Below, one piece after another: positions 16,602-25,278 of a stretch of 64,000 nucleotides of DNA. The number at the start of each line of letters is the position of its first letter. Within the stretch, counting starts at the first letter, position 1. The translations under genes and the position numbers were made by a program. The notes below the pieces were generated by a model. The model searched no databases. It was not told the origin of the DNA and was given only the letters and a program-made list of their open reading frames with translations. The DNA comes from Anaerolineaceae bacterium (lineage in GTDB: Bacteria > Chloroflexota > Anaerolineae > Promineifilales > Promineifilaceae). The DNA is taken from contig PABI01000123.1 in assembly GCA_002699125.1 (NCBI GenBank), forward strand, positions 186,001 through 250,000, in the 5' to 3' direction.

Positions 16602-18275
16602 ATGAATGTCATGAAAAGTGAAGTAAGGCAGGGAGCCTACTATGATTCCGTGGTGCTGATGCAGCTGCAAAAGGCGCTGGCCGAACTGCCGGGCGTGGCT
16701 GATGCCGGGGTAGTGATGGCCACCGAGGCCAACAAGGAACTGCTTGCCGCAGGGGATTTACTACCGGCCAATGTCAGCGCCAAAGCAGATGATTTGCTAA
16801 TTGTGGTGAAAGGGGAGTCGGAAACGGCCGTTACCGAAGCCATCGCCCAGGTAGACGAACTGCTCACCCGTCGCAAAACGTCCAGCAGCAGCGAATACCG
16901 TCCCCACAGCCTGGCCGTCGCTGCCAAACTGCTGCCCGAGGCCGACTGGGTGCTCATCTCCGTGCCCGGCCGCTACGCCGCAGGCGTCGCCGAAGAGGCG
17001 CTGGATTTGGGCAAGCACGTCTTCCTCTACAGCGACAACGTGCCCCTGGCCGATGAGGTGCGCCTGAAGCAAAAAGCGCAAGCAGCGGGCCTGCTCCTCA
17101 TGGGGCCAGACTGCGGCACGGCGATTGTTAACGGCGTAGGGCTAGGGTTTGCTAACCGGGTGCGGCGCGGCCGCATCGGGCTGGTGGCGGCCTCCGGCAC
17201 CGGCTTGCAGGCGGTCAGCAGCGAGATTCACAATTTGGGCAGCGGCCTATCCCAGGCCATTGGCACTGGCGGGCGCGACTTGAAGGCAGAAGTAGGTGCG
17301 ATCACCGCACTGCAAGCCGTTGAGCTGCTGGGGCAAGATCGGGCCACGCGGGTGATTGTGCTGGTCTCTAAACCGCCCTCACCCAAGGTAGCGACCCAGC
17401 TATTGCGTGCAGCACAGGCCACCGGCAAGCAGATTGTCGTCAACTTCATCGGCTTTCCGCCGCCGGGGCACAAGGTGGGCAACATTCATTTTGCCACCAG
17501 CCTGATCGAAACGGCCGAACTCGCCGTCCACATGGCCACCTCCGTGGAAACTTCCTTGCTCTCGCCTGAGCGCGAGACGGTGGAAGGGTATGTACGGGGG
17601 CTCTTTTCAGGCGGTACATTGGCATATGAGACGGTGTTGGGGTTAACGGCCGTTCTTGATCAGCTCACCACCAACATTCCTATTCGCCCCGACCAAAAGT
17701 TAGATGACCTCACTCGCAGCCAGGGCCACACGATTTTAGATATGGGTGAAGACGCGTTCACGCAGGGCCGCCTGCACCCGATGATGGACAACGATTTGCG
17801 GCTGCGGCGACTGCGCCAGGAAACGGCCGATCCCGACGTCGGCTTCATCTTGCTGGATGTGGTTCTGGGCGAGGGCGCCCATCCCAACCCGGCGGGCGAA
17901 CTCAGCCCGGCCATCGCCAAGGCGGTAAAAGCCGGCAAAAAAGTGATCGCCGTCGTGGTGGGCACGGATGAAGATCCGCAGGATTTAAATAGCCAGATTG
18001 AGCAGCTTGCTGCTGCCGGGGCTACCGTTTTTTCCAGCACCAATGAAGCCGTGGATTACATCTTCAACCGGCTGCCGGAACCGAAGTTGAGCGCCCCGCC
18101 GGTTTCGCCAGCTGTCTTTGGCGGCACGCTGGCGGCAATTAACGTGGGGTTGGAATCATTTTATGAAAGTATTAAAGGACAAGGGGGAACGGCCGTGCAG
18201 GTCGAGTGGCGTCCTCCGGCTGGCGGCAATGAAAAGCTCATGGCCATTCTGGCAAAAATGAAGCAAAAAGATTGA
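16602..18275 (+). CDS. fdrA: FdrA/AllF protein (oxamate carbamoyltransferase-type subunit, succinyl-CoA synthetase alpha-like)
   Basis: A 557-residue protein of the FdrA family, which resembles succinyl-CoA synthetase alpha: a CoA-binding-like segment (SVPGRYAAGVAEEALDLG), LMGPDCGTAIVNGVGLGFAN, VAASGTGLQAV, and SQAIGTGGRDLKAEVG. In enterobacteria FdrA (YlbD, AllF) acts with DUF1116 (AllG) and DUF2877 (AllH) proteins as oxamate carbamoyltransferase in allantoin breakdown. The DUF1116 partner is at 19063-20313, but AllH and carbamate kinase are not in the window. GGAG precedes ATG 16602. A VapBC-like pair separates the two partners. Confidence 0.88.
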   Translation: MNVMKSEVRQGAYYDSVVLMQLQKALAELPGVADAGVVMATEANKELLAAGDLLPANVSAKADDLLIVVKGESETAVTEAIAQVDELLTRRKTSSSSEYRPHSLAVAAKLLPEADWVLISVPGRYAAGVAEEALDLGKHVFLYSDNVPLADEVRLKQKAQAAGLLLMGPDCGTAIVNGVGLGFANRVRRGRIGLVAASGTGLQAVSSEIHNLGSGLSQAIGTGGRDLKAEVGAITALQAVELLGQDRATRVIVLVSKPPSPKVATQLLRAAQATGKQIVVNFIGFPPPGHKVGNIHFATSLIETAELAVHMATSVETSLLSPERETVEGYVRGLFSGGTLAYETVLGLTAVLDQLTTNIPIRPDQKLDDLTRSQGHTILDMGEDAFTQGRLHPMMDNDLRLRRLRQETADPDVGFILLDVVLGEGAHPNPAGELSPAIAKAVKAGKKVIAVVVGTDEDPQDLNSQIEQLAAAGATVFSSTNEAVDYIFNRLPEPKLSAPPVSPAVFGGTLAAINVGLESFYESIKGQGGTAVQVEWRPPAGGNEKLMAILAKMKQKD

Positions 18276-18300
18276 CCCGGTTCCAAAATGGTTGCATAAT
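18272..18300 (+). promoter_or_regulatory. Promoter of the RHH-PIN toxin-antitoxin pair
   Basis: TTGACC at 18272-18277, 17-bp spacer, CATAAT at 18295-18300. It overlaps the fdrA stop codon. Repeated GGTTCCAA and ATGGTT words (18279-18318) cover the promoter and could be binding sites for the ribbon-helix-helix antitoxin. Confidence 0.55.
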
Positions 18301-18337
18301 GGTTCCAACTGGTTCGTTTTCGTTTTGGAGGTGATTG

Positions 18338-18577
18338 ATGGCTACCATGACAATCAAAAATATTCCCGATGAGCTATATGAAGAACTCAAACAACGGGCA
18401 GCTGCCAATCGACGCAGCATTAACAATGAGGTCATCGTTCTTATCGAACGTGCCGTTAAATATCAGGTACAAGACCCAAATGAGGTGCTGGAGCGCGTCA
18501 GAGTACTACGGGAAAAGCTAGATCTTTATGTAACCGAAGATGAAATCACTGCGGCTAAAAATGAAGGGCGTCCATGA
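18338..18577 (+). CDS. Ribbon-helix-helix antitoxin (FitA/VapB-like)
   Basis: A 79-residue protein with an N-terminal ribbon-helix-helix DNA-binding region (ATMTIKNIPDELYEELKQRA and NRRSINNEVIVLIERAV), typical of FitA/Arc-type antitoxins. The acidic C-terminal part (LDLYVTEDEITAAKNEGRP) would wrap the toxin. ATG 18338 follows a strong GGAGGTGA. It overlaps the PIN gene by 4 bp. Expected to repress its own promoter at 18272-18300. Confidence 0.85.
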   Translation: MATMTIKNIPDELYEELKQRAAANRRSINNEVIVLIERAVKYQVQDPNEVLERVRVLREKLDLYVTEDEITAAKNEGRP

Positions 18578-18978
18578 TCGTTGTTGATTCAAATATTATT
18601 GCTTATTGGCTTTTGCCCGGAGAAAAAATGGCCGAGGCAGAAGGCGTTTGGCAAAAAGATTCAAATTGGATTGTGCCCCCCCTGTGGAAAAGTGAATTTC
18701 GTAATATTTTGGCTCAATATTTAAGGCATAAAAAGCTTTCTTTACCAGAAACGCAGGCACTCTTAAAGGAAGCCGAAACCATTTTGGAACACAAAGCGTA
18801 TGAGGTTGATTCAGATTGGGTTCTACGATTGGTAAATAAAAGCAGTTGTTCAGCATATGATTGTGAATATGTTTCACTGGCGCAACGTTTTGGCGTGTTG
18901 CTGGTAACTGCCGACAAGGAAGTTCTACGTGAGTTTCCAGAAACGGCCGTCTCGCCCCAGCAATTTATTGCAATTTAG
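18574..18978 (+). CDS. vapC: PIN-domain ribonuclease toxin (VapC-like)
   Basis: A 134-residue PIN-domain protein. Acidic metal ligands are visible at Asp5 (MIVVDSNIIAY), Glu41 (WKSEFRNIL), Asp96 (SAYDCEYVSLA) and Asp114 (VTADKEVL). VapC toxins cleave tRNA or rRNA and are neutralised by the upstream antitoxin. The ATGA overlap with the antitoxin gives translational coupling. The pair lies between fdrA and allG, so it was probably inserted into that module. Confidence 0.88.
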   Translation: MIVVDSNIIAYWLLPGEKMAEAEGVWQKDSNWIVPPLWKSEFRNILAQYLRHKKLSLPETQALLKEAETILEHKAYEVDSDWVLRLVNKSSCSAYDCEYVSLAQRFGVLLVTADKEVLREFPETAVSPQQFIAI

Positions 18979-19062
18979 ATCTTTGCCCAAAAACTTCATT
19001 GTTATCCACTCTTTTCTCAACGTCCTCCGCGTCATCCGCGGTTCAATTTCAGGAGAAAGCAG

Positions 19063-20313
19063 ATGATTGATATAGATAAAGCAAACGAAACGGCCGTAAC
19101 CCGCATGATGGAAGCGCGCCCCATCCTTAAAACAATCGCCACCGCTCGTGACGTGATTCCCGGCATGCGCGACAACTTGCTGCTGCACGCCGGGCCGCCC
19201 ATCACCTGGGAACGCGCCTCTGGCCCGATGCGCGGCGCGATTGTGGGGGCGCTCATCTTTGAAGGCAAGGCTACCGATTGGGACAGCGCGGAAAAGCTGG
19301 TCACTTCCGGGCAGATTGATTTGGAACCGTGCCATGAGCACAGTTCTGTAGGCCCAATGGCCGGGGTTACGTCTGCCTCAATGAAGGTGTACGTGGTGGA
19401 AAACGTCACCCACGGTAACAAAAGCTACTCCAATCTCAACGAAGGCTACGGCAAGGTGCTGCGCTACGGCGCGTACAGCGAGGAAGTGCTGACCAAGCTG
19501 CACTGGATGAACGACACCTTGGGCACCATCCTGGCCGAAGCGCTGGCCCTGAGCGAAGACGGCATTGACATCCGCGCCCTGCTGGCCGAATCGCTGCACA
19601 TGGGGGATGAAGGACACAACCGCAACAAGGCCGGTTCGATTTTGTTCACCGCCAAGCTGGCCCCGCTGATTGCCAAAACCGGCGCGAACGACGCCGATAA
19701 AGCGGCCGTTCTGCAATTCCTGGGCGACAACGCGCTCAGCGTGCTCAATCCCGTCATGGCGGCGTGCAAGGCGATGGCCGATGCCGGGCACGGCGTCGAA
19801 GGCAGCACCATCATGACCGTGATGGCCCGCAACGGCACCGACCTGGGCATTCGCGTCAGCGGCCTGGGCGACCGCTGGTTTACCGGCCCAGTTGGCCAGC
19901 CAGATGGCCTCTACTTCTCCGGCTTCACCGCCGCTGACGCCAGCGGCGACATTGGCGACAGCACGATTACGGAGACGGCCGGAATTGGCGCCTTTGCCAT
20001 GGCCACGGCTCCGGCCATCGTCACCTTCATTAGCGGCACGCCGGAGATGGCGGTGGAAACAACGATGCGCATGTACGAAATCACCGTGGCCGAGCACAAG
20101 GCATTCACCATTCCCGTGCTGGGCTTCCGCGGAACACCTGTTGGAGTCGATATTCGCAAGGTGGTGGAGTTGGGCATACGGCCGCAAATCAACACCGGCA
20201 TCGCCCACAAGGATGCCGGCGTGGGCCAGGTTGGCGCGGGATTGGTGCTGCCACCCGCCAACGTCTTTGAAGATGCCCTGGTTGCTTATGCCCAAAAGTA
20301 TAATTTGATGTAA
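19063..20313 (+). CDS. allG: DUF1116 protein AllG/YlbE (oxamate carbamoyltransferase-type subunit)
   Basis: A 416-residue protein of the DUF1116 (YlbE) family. Conserved stretches include HAGPPITWERASGPMRGA, EPCHEHSSVGPMAG and LHMGDEGHNRNKAGS. In allantoin-degrading bacteria it works with FdrA (AllF) and AllH to convert oxalurate plus phosphate into oxamate and carbamoyl phosphate, or the reverse. CAGGAGA precedes ATG 19063. It follows a half copy of the 'ccgcgg' repeat (about 19018-19052). Confidence 0.87.
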   Translation: MIDIDKANETAVTRMMEARPILKTIATARDVIPGMRDNLLLHAGPPITWERASGPMRGAIVGALIFEGKATDWDSAEKLVTSGQIDLEPCHEHSSVGPMAGVTSASMKVYVVENVTHGNKSYSNLNEGYGKVLRYGAYSEEVLTKLHWMNDTLGTILAEALALSEDGIDIRALLAESLHMGDEGHNRNKAGSILFTAKLAPLIAKTGANDADKAAVLQFLGDNALSVLNPVMAACKAMADAGHGVEGSTIMTVMARNGTDLGIRVSGLGDRWFTGPVGQPDGLYFSGFTAADASGDIGDSTITETAGIGAFAMATAPAIVTFISGTPEMAVETTMRMYEITVAEHKAFTIPVLGFRGTPVGVDIRKVVELGIRPQINTGIAHKDAGVGQVGAGLVLPPANVFEDALVAYAQKYNLM

Positions 20314-20356
20314 AGAAGCATTGGCGAATGCATCGCTAAGTTCAGCGGAGGTAATC

Positions 20357-20743
20357 ATGCCTACAGCCCTGGAATTAACTCGTGAAGAATGGCAGCCTTA
20401 CATTGAGGCGGCCAGAAAACGGTTGGCACCACCGAAGTTATCATTGGCAGAGCGACAACAGCGAGAGGAGCTCTTAACTCGTATCCGTGATGCAGCCAAG
20501 CAGTTGAAGTCTCAATTTGGTGTTCAAAGAGTCATTTTATTTGGCTCTTTAGCGGATACGAATTGGTTTAGCTCGAATTCAGATATCGATTTAGCGGTTG
20601 AAGGATTATCGGCAAGCGATTTTTGGAATGCCTGGCGGGTCGTTGAAGATGTCATTGGTGATCGACCTGTCGATTTGGTTGAAATTGAAATGGTCAATGA
20701 ATCTTTACGGAATGCCATTGAAAAATACGGAATGGAAATGTGA
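20357..20743 (+). CDS. MNT-domain nucleotidyltransferase antitoxin
   Basis: A 128-residue protein with the minimal nucleotidyltransferase motif FGSLADTNWFSSNSDIDLAV (GSx10DxD) near residue 62. Start at ATG 20357 behind GGAGG. In MNT-HEPN modules this enzyme adenylylates the HEPN ribonuclease to silence it. Its stop region overlaps the HEPN start (ATGTGA), which supports a two-gene unit. It lies directly downstream of allG. Confidence 0.82.
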   Translation: MPTALELTREEWQPYIEAARKRLAPPKLSLAERQQREELLTRIRDAAKQLKSQFGVQRVILFGSLADTNWFSSNSDIDLAVEGLSASDFWNAWRVVEDVIGDRPVDLVEIEMVNESLRNAIEKYGMEM

Positions 20744-21228
20744 GCTCGCTTTACCAAAATCTTATTGATCGAATTAGAAATGAACTGTCTGACTTAGTGC
20801 AGGTAATTGAGCGAACTCAAGAAGGCTGGTCAAATGTTCAAAAAACACCGGCAAAAGAGCGGCAGGCTTTTGTAGACTCGGTTGCTTTAAATTTGCATGG
20901 ATTTTACTCTGGCTTGGAGCGTCTGTTTGAGTTAATTGCCAGGCAAGTGGATGGTAGCCTGCCTGAAGGGGCCAACTGGCATCGAGACTTGTTACAACAA
21001 ATGGCACAGGATTTTCCCGCAAGTCGACCAGCAGTAATTAGCCAGGAAAATGCTGAAATTCTTGACGAGTTCCGTCGTTTTAGGCATCTGGTGAGAAATG
21101 TATACACAATCAATCTCTCCCCGACAAAGATGAATGGGCTGTTGCAAATATTGCCTGTATTTTGGCCCCAATTGCGAGCAGAATTGCTGGCCTTTGCTAA
21201 CTACCTAGAAGCGTTAAGCGGGGAGTAA
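20740..21228 (+). CDS. HEPN-domain (HepT-like) ribonuclease toxin
   Basis: A 162-residue, mostly helical protein starting at GTG 20740. The segment FRRFRHLVRNVYTINLSP is the charged motif typical of HepT-like HEPN proteins partnered with an MNT gene. Such proteins act as ribonucleases in type VII-like toxin-antitoxin systems. It overlaps the upstream MNT gene by 4 bp. The second, different MNT-HEPN pair in the window is at 35089-35758. Confidence 0.75.
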   Translation: MSSLYQNLIDRIRNELSDLVQVIERTQEGWSNVQKTPAKERQAFVDSVALNLHGFYSGLERLFELIARQVDGSLPEGANWHRDLLQQMAQDFPASRPAVISQENAEILDEFRRFRHLVRNVYTINLSPTKMNGLLQILPVFWPQLRAELLAFANYLEALSGE

Positions 21229-21246
21229 GTATTGAGGGAATTAAAA

Positions 21247-22113
21247 ATGAATTCGGAAACAGTGCGGTCTTTAGGCGATGTCTCGGAGACGATGCTGCTG
21301 ACGCTGTATGCCCGAGCGATGGAATCACAGTCGCCCAACCCTATTTTGGTGGATGAGAAAGCGGTGGAACTGTTTAACCGGCTCAAACCGCTGGCGGCAG
21401 AGCAAGAGGGCAACCTGTACCACAAGGTGGTGGAAGGTGACCTGCCGGACCTGCTGAAGTACACGATGTCCCTACGGGCGCGCCATTTTGACCGGCAGGC
21501 CCGCGACTTTTTGCAGCGGCACCCCGATGGCGCAGTTGTGAATTTGGGCTGTGGCCTGGACACGCGCTTTTTCCGGCTGGATGACGGCCGTCTTCATCTC
21601 TACGACCTCGATTTACCCGACGTGATCGCCTTGAAACGCCAATTGGTCAAAGAAACGGATCGTTACCAGATGATTGCCTCGTCGGTGTTGGATTTTGGCT
21701 GGATGGATGAATTGGTGAGGGAACGGCCGTATCTCTTCCTGGCTGAAGGGTTGTTCATGTACCTGCCGCTGGCGGATGTGAAAGCGTTGGTTCTGGAACT
21801 GCAAGATCGTTTTCCCGGCTGCGAGCTGGTCTGCGAAGTGTTCAACGAGAGCTGGCTGCACGGCTGGCGCGGCCGTATCATGAAGCGCAAGCTGCAAAAC
21901 GACATGTCGATGGGGTCAGACGCCATGTTCCAATCAGGCATTGCCGACAGTGAGGCAATGGCGCAGTGGCGCAGCGGCATTGAATTTGTGGATGACTGGT
22001 CATTTGTGGATGCCGATGAACCAAAATTGGGCGTGCTGCGCTTGATGCGTCATTGGTCAATGTTCCGCAAACTGCAATGGGTGGTGCATTATCGTTTGAA
22101 TGAGCCAACCTGA
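21247..22113 (+). CDS. SAM-dependent O-methyltransferase, leucine carboxyl methyltransferase/TcmP family
   Basis: A 288-residue class I methyltransferase. SAM-binding motif VVNLGCGLDTRFFRL lies near residue 95, followed by HLYDLDLPDVIALKRQ and the LFLAEGLFMYLP segment typical of the LCM/TcmP/PPM1 family, which methylates carboxyl or hydroxyl groups of small molecules. ATG 21247 follows GAGGGA; a TTG five codons upstream is less likely. The substrate is unknown. Confidence 0.82.
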   Translation: MNSETVRSLGDVSETMLLTLYARAMESQSPNPILVDEKAVELFNRLKPLAAEQEGNLYHKVVEGDLPDLLKYTMSLRARHFDRQARDFLQRHPDGAVVNLGCGLDTRFFRLDDGRLHLYDLDLPDVIALKRQLVKETDRYQMIASSVLDFGWMDELVRERPYLFLAEGLFMYLPLADVKALVLELQDRFPGCELVCEVFNESWLHGWRGRIMKRKLQNDMSMGSDAMFQSGIADSEAMAQWRSGIEFVDDWSFVDADEPKLGVLRLMRHWSMFRKLQWVVHYRLNEPT

Positions 22114-22149
22114 AGCAAGGCGCATTTTTTACCACGAGCAGAACCGACC

Positions 22150-23205
22150 ATGAAAACATTTGATTTGCTCACCTATTTGCAAAGATTGTCAAAGCTTCCA
22201 TTAATAGTGCTGTGTGCTATTTTGATGGGTCTGGTGACAGGTATTGACTGGTTTTCCGGCCCCGATTTGTCTGCCTCTATTTTTTACCTGCTGCCCATCT
22301 CTCTGGCTGCCTGGTTTGTCAATCGCCGCACGGGATTGGCATTTTCGCTTATTGGGGCTATTTTGTGGTTTGCTACGGATTATTTTACGAATCCAGATTT
22401 AATAATGATTTGGGCGATCCCTTTTTGGAACGCAATGGTGCGCCTGGGCTTTTTCCTGATTGTCGTGTTTAGTCTGGCAACGCTGCGCCGCAGCCGCCAG
22501 CGGCAAGAAGATTTACTGGCCTTTGTCATTCATGATTTGCGCGCTCCGCTGGGCAACATGCTGACGGCGCTGGACATGCTGCAAGCACGGGATACGGCCG
22601 AAAAACAAGACAGCACCTGGCGCGAGCTCATCGACCTGGGATTGTCATCCGGACAGCGAATGCTTATTCTGGTTGATTCACTGCTGGATCTGTCCCGTTT
22701 GGAGAATGGCAAACTGACGGTACAGCGGGAAACCGTACTGGTGGCCAAGCTATTTGCCGAAAGTGTTACCCAGGTAGTACTCACGGCCGAATTTAAGCAA
22801 GTTACCATTAATCAATTGGTTGAACCGGCAGGAACGGCCGTTTTTGCTGATCCTTCCCTCACGCAAAGAATTGTGGTTAATTTGCTCAACAATGCGATCA
22901 AGTTCAGTCCACAGCAAGGAACAATCACGCTTCAGGCAGCTGAACAAAATGAGGAAGTGATCATCACCGTACATGACGAGGGTGAGGGCATACCGATTGA
23001 ATGGCAGCAGCGGGTATTTGCCAAGTACGGTCAGGTTTCCGGTGGCAAATCGGGTGGCAGCGGGTTGGGTTTGACTTTTTGCAAGTTGGCAGTGGAGGCG
23101 CAGAACGGCCGTATCTGGCTGGAATCCGAAGCAGGCAGCGGCACTTCATTATTATTTGCTTTACCCTTAGCAAAAGACCAAATGGAGGAGATTATTGAGT
23201 CATGA
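22150..23205 (+). CDS. Membrane sensor histidine kinase
   Basis: A 351-residue protein. An N-terminal membrane region with about four helices (residues 17-112) precedes a HisKA domain with the phosphorylated His128 (LLAFVIHDLRAPLGNM) and a HATPase domain (NLLNNAIKFSPQ, VHDEGEGIP, GSGLGLTFCKLAVEA). There is no periplasmic sensor domain, so it may sense membrane or internal signals. No response regulator gene is adjacent; a stand-alone receiver is at 55360-55746. Its stop overlaps the next gene by 4 bp. Confidence 0.9.
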   Translation: MKTFDLLTYLQRLSKLPLIVLCAILMGLVTGIDWFSGPDLSASIFYLLPISLAAWFVNRRTGLAFSLIGAILWFATDYFTNPDLIMIWAIPFWNAMVRLGFFLIVVFSLATLRRSRQRQEDLLAFVIHDLRAPLGNMLTALDMLQARDTAEKQDSTWRELIDLGLSSGQRMLILVDSLLDLSRLENGKLTVQRETVLVAKLFAESVTQVVLTAEFKQVTINQLVEPAGTAVFADPSLTQRIVVNLLNNAIKFSPQQGTITLQAAEQNEEVIITVHDEGEGIPIEWQQRVFAKYGQVSGGKSGGSGLGLTFCKLAVEAQNGRIWLESEAGSGTSLLFALPLAKDQMEEIIES

Positions 23206-23492
23206 ATTATTACGTACTGATTTACCATCTGACTGACGATTATCTAGATCGACGCCCTGCCTTTCGCGCGGAGCATTTGCAGTTGGCAGCCGCTGCCCAG
23301 GACCGGGGCGAATTGGTGCTGGGCGGTGCCTACAGCGATCCAGCAGATGCGGCACTGCTTGTCTGGCGCGCTGAGGATGCTTCGGTGGTGGAGAATTTTG
23401 TGAACAACGATCCGTATGTGAAAAATGGATTGGTGGCGCGCTGGGAAATACGGCCGTGGACCGTCGTCATCGGCACCGTCTACGAAAAGTAA
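23202..23492 (+). CDS. YciI-like protein
   Basis: A 96-residue protein of the YCII family: an alpha/beta ferredoxin-like fold, with HLQLAAAAQDRGELVLGGAY, DAALLVWRAEDASVVENFVN and DPYVKNGLVARWEIRPW. Family members are small stress- or catabolism-linked proteins with few proven reactions. ATG overlaps the kinase stop (ATGA), so it is translated from the same message. Confidence 0.85.
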   Translation: MNYYVLIYHLTDDYLDRRPAFRAEHLQLAAAAQDRGELVLGGAYSDPADAALLVWRAEDASVVENFVNNDPYVKNGLVARWEIRPWTVVIGTVYEK

Positions 23493-23493
23493 C

Positions 23494-23562
23494 TATCCAC
23501 AGATTACGCAGATTACGCAGATTTTCTCTCTTATTCTCTGCGTCTCTGCGCCTTTGCGTTAA
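23494..23562. repeat. 'cagattacgcagatt' plus 'ctctgcgcctttgcgtt' repeats
   Basis: CCACAGATTACGCAGATTAC is followed by TCTCTGCGCCTTTGCGTTAA. The first part matches the insert in acsC; the second recurs at 59774-59804 and near 1240-1300 and 14338-14364. Confidence 0.6.
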
Positions 23563-23582
23563 ATTATTTCCGGGAGGACGAA

Positions 23583-25256
23583 ATGAGCGAAAAACAAACT
23601 ATCAATTTACTCACCAATGCCAAATGGTACGATCTCACCCAGGCTTTGAGCATATTTACTCCGCCCTGGCCGGGAGAAATGCCCTTACAGGTCCACTTTT
23701 TTAAGCGGCTCACCGGCTCCTGGGGCGGCGGGCAGGGGGCCAACGGCCAGCTCATTGAGTGGAGCAACAACACCGGCACTCACCTTGTTGGGCCGCGAGC
23801 CTTCCACTCCGGGGCCAAAGCGATTGCCGACATTCCTCTGGCCGATTTATGCGGTGAGGGCGTCATCGTAGACATTTCCGATGCGGTGTCCGACTATTCG
23901 CTCTACACGCCGGAAATGATCACCGAGCGGGCCGACGTGAAAGAAGGGGACATCCTCATCATCAACACTAGCTACCACAAACACACCTTCGACCAGCCGG
24001 ACACACCCAATCCCAACGCGCAGGGCGGCATCGAGAACAAGGAGTTTGGCTACTACGTGCGCCATCCGGGGCCGTCGCCGGAATTTTTCCAGTGGGCACT
24101 GGATATGAAGCTCAAGCTCATCGGCGTAGACTGTGGCAGCGCCGAGCACCCCATGAACACCAGCATCCGCTATCAGCACGCCCGCGAGTTTGAGAAGGCC
24201 GAGGCAAAGCTGCAAAAAACGCATGGCAAAAGCTGGGATGAACTGTTCCCGCCAGAGGAATATCACGCGCTGACGCACATCACCATGCCCAAAGCCGGAC
24301 TGCTGCTGGCCGAATCGCTGGGCGGGCAGATTGACGAATTGAGTAACCAGCGTGCCTGGATCATGGTGGGGGCGATTCCGTTTATGGAAGTCGAGTCCGC
24401 CTGGGCGCGGGTAGCCGCCCTGCAAGCGCCGGACGGCACGAGCGACGATGACTTTTTTGCCGCCATGCGCGATGCCACGATGCTAGACATGACGCTGCCG
24501 TTCAGTGTGCAGACGCCGCAGTGGGCCAACTACGTGCCGTTGAGCGTGAATTACACCAAGCGGGTTGGCGGGCAATATTTTGGCCTGGGGCGGAACAATG
24601 CCCACTGCCGCGCCAGTTTCCATCTGGCCACGCATATGGATGGCGAGAAGCATTTCCACGCTGCCGGGCGCACCATCGGCCAGATGCCGTTTGAGACGTG
24701 GTTTGGGCCTGGTGTGGTAGTGGATATTTCAGACGTGGTGAGCAATTCCAGCGTCTACACGCCGGCCATGATTGAAGAGCGTGTCGATATTCAAAAGGGC
24801 GACATTCTGATCATCAAGACGGGCTACTACAAATACGGCTGGAACAGCCCGGATTCGGACGAGTTCCGCTACATGATCAAACATCCGGGGCCGTCGCCGG
24901 ACTTTGCCGATTGGTGTTTGGCGAAGGAGATCAAGTGGCTGGGGATTGACTGTGTGGCCATGGAACATCCGATGAACACCATCCAGCGTGTCTGGCACCC
25001 CAAAACGTTTGCCGAGGCGAATCAGAAGCTCATCGACCAGTACGGCAAGGATTGGGATGAGATGTATCCGCTGGACAAATATTACCAGGACATGCACCTG
25101 AATTTGTTTAATAAGGGCGTGGTTCATGCGGAAAATTTGGGTGGTGAGATTAGTGAGGCGGGAAACGGCCGTTACTTCATCGCTGCCTTCATCCAAAAAG
25201 GGATGGAACTGGCCTCCTGCTGGGGCAGATTTGTCGCCTTCAGTGAGTCAAAATAG
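23583..25256 (+). CDS. Tandem cyclase-family (kynurenine formamidase-like) metal hydrolase
   Basis: A 557-residue protein made of two cyclase-family domains (about residues 12-280 and 300-555). The family hydrolyses N-acyl or cyclic amides with a metal held by HxGTHxDxPxH. Domain 2 keeps this pattern as HLATHMDGEKHF, with His347, His351, Asp353 and His357. In domain 1 the same region reads NTGTHLVGPRAF, so only His67 of the expected ligands remains. Domain 1 is thus probably structural or altered in activity. GGGAGGAC precedes ATG 23583. The nearby allF, allG and amidase genes suggest an amide or ureide substrate. Confidence 0.85.
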   Translation: MSEKQTINLLTNAKWYDLTQALSIFTPPWPGEMPLQVHFFKRLTGSWGGGQGANGQLIEWSNNTGTHLVGPRAFHSGAKAIADIPLADLCGEGVIVDISDAVSDYSLYTPEMITERADVKEGDILIINTSYHKHTFDQPDTPNPNAQGGIENKEFGYYVRHPGPSPEFFQWALDMKLKLIGVDCGSAEHPMNTSIRYQHAREFEKAEAKLQKTHGKSWDELFPPEEYHALTHITMPKAGLLLAESLGGQIDELSNQRAWIMVGAIPFMEVESAWARVAALQAPDGTSDDDFFAAMRDATMLDMTLPFSVQTPQWANYVPLSVNYTKRVGGQYFGLGRNNAHCRASFHLATHMDGEKHFHAAGRTIGQMPFETWFGPGVVVDISDVVSNSSVYTPAMIEERVDIQKGDILIIKTGYYKYGWNSPDSDEFRYMIKHPGPSPDFADWCLAKEIKWLGIDCVAMEHPMNTIQRVWHPKTFAEANQKLIDQYGKDWDEMYPLDKYYQDMHLNLFNKGVVHAENLGGEISEAGNGRYFIAAFIQKGMELASCWGRFVAFSESK

Positions 25257-25278
25257 TGAAAGGGATATAGTGCAGAGC

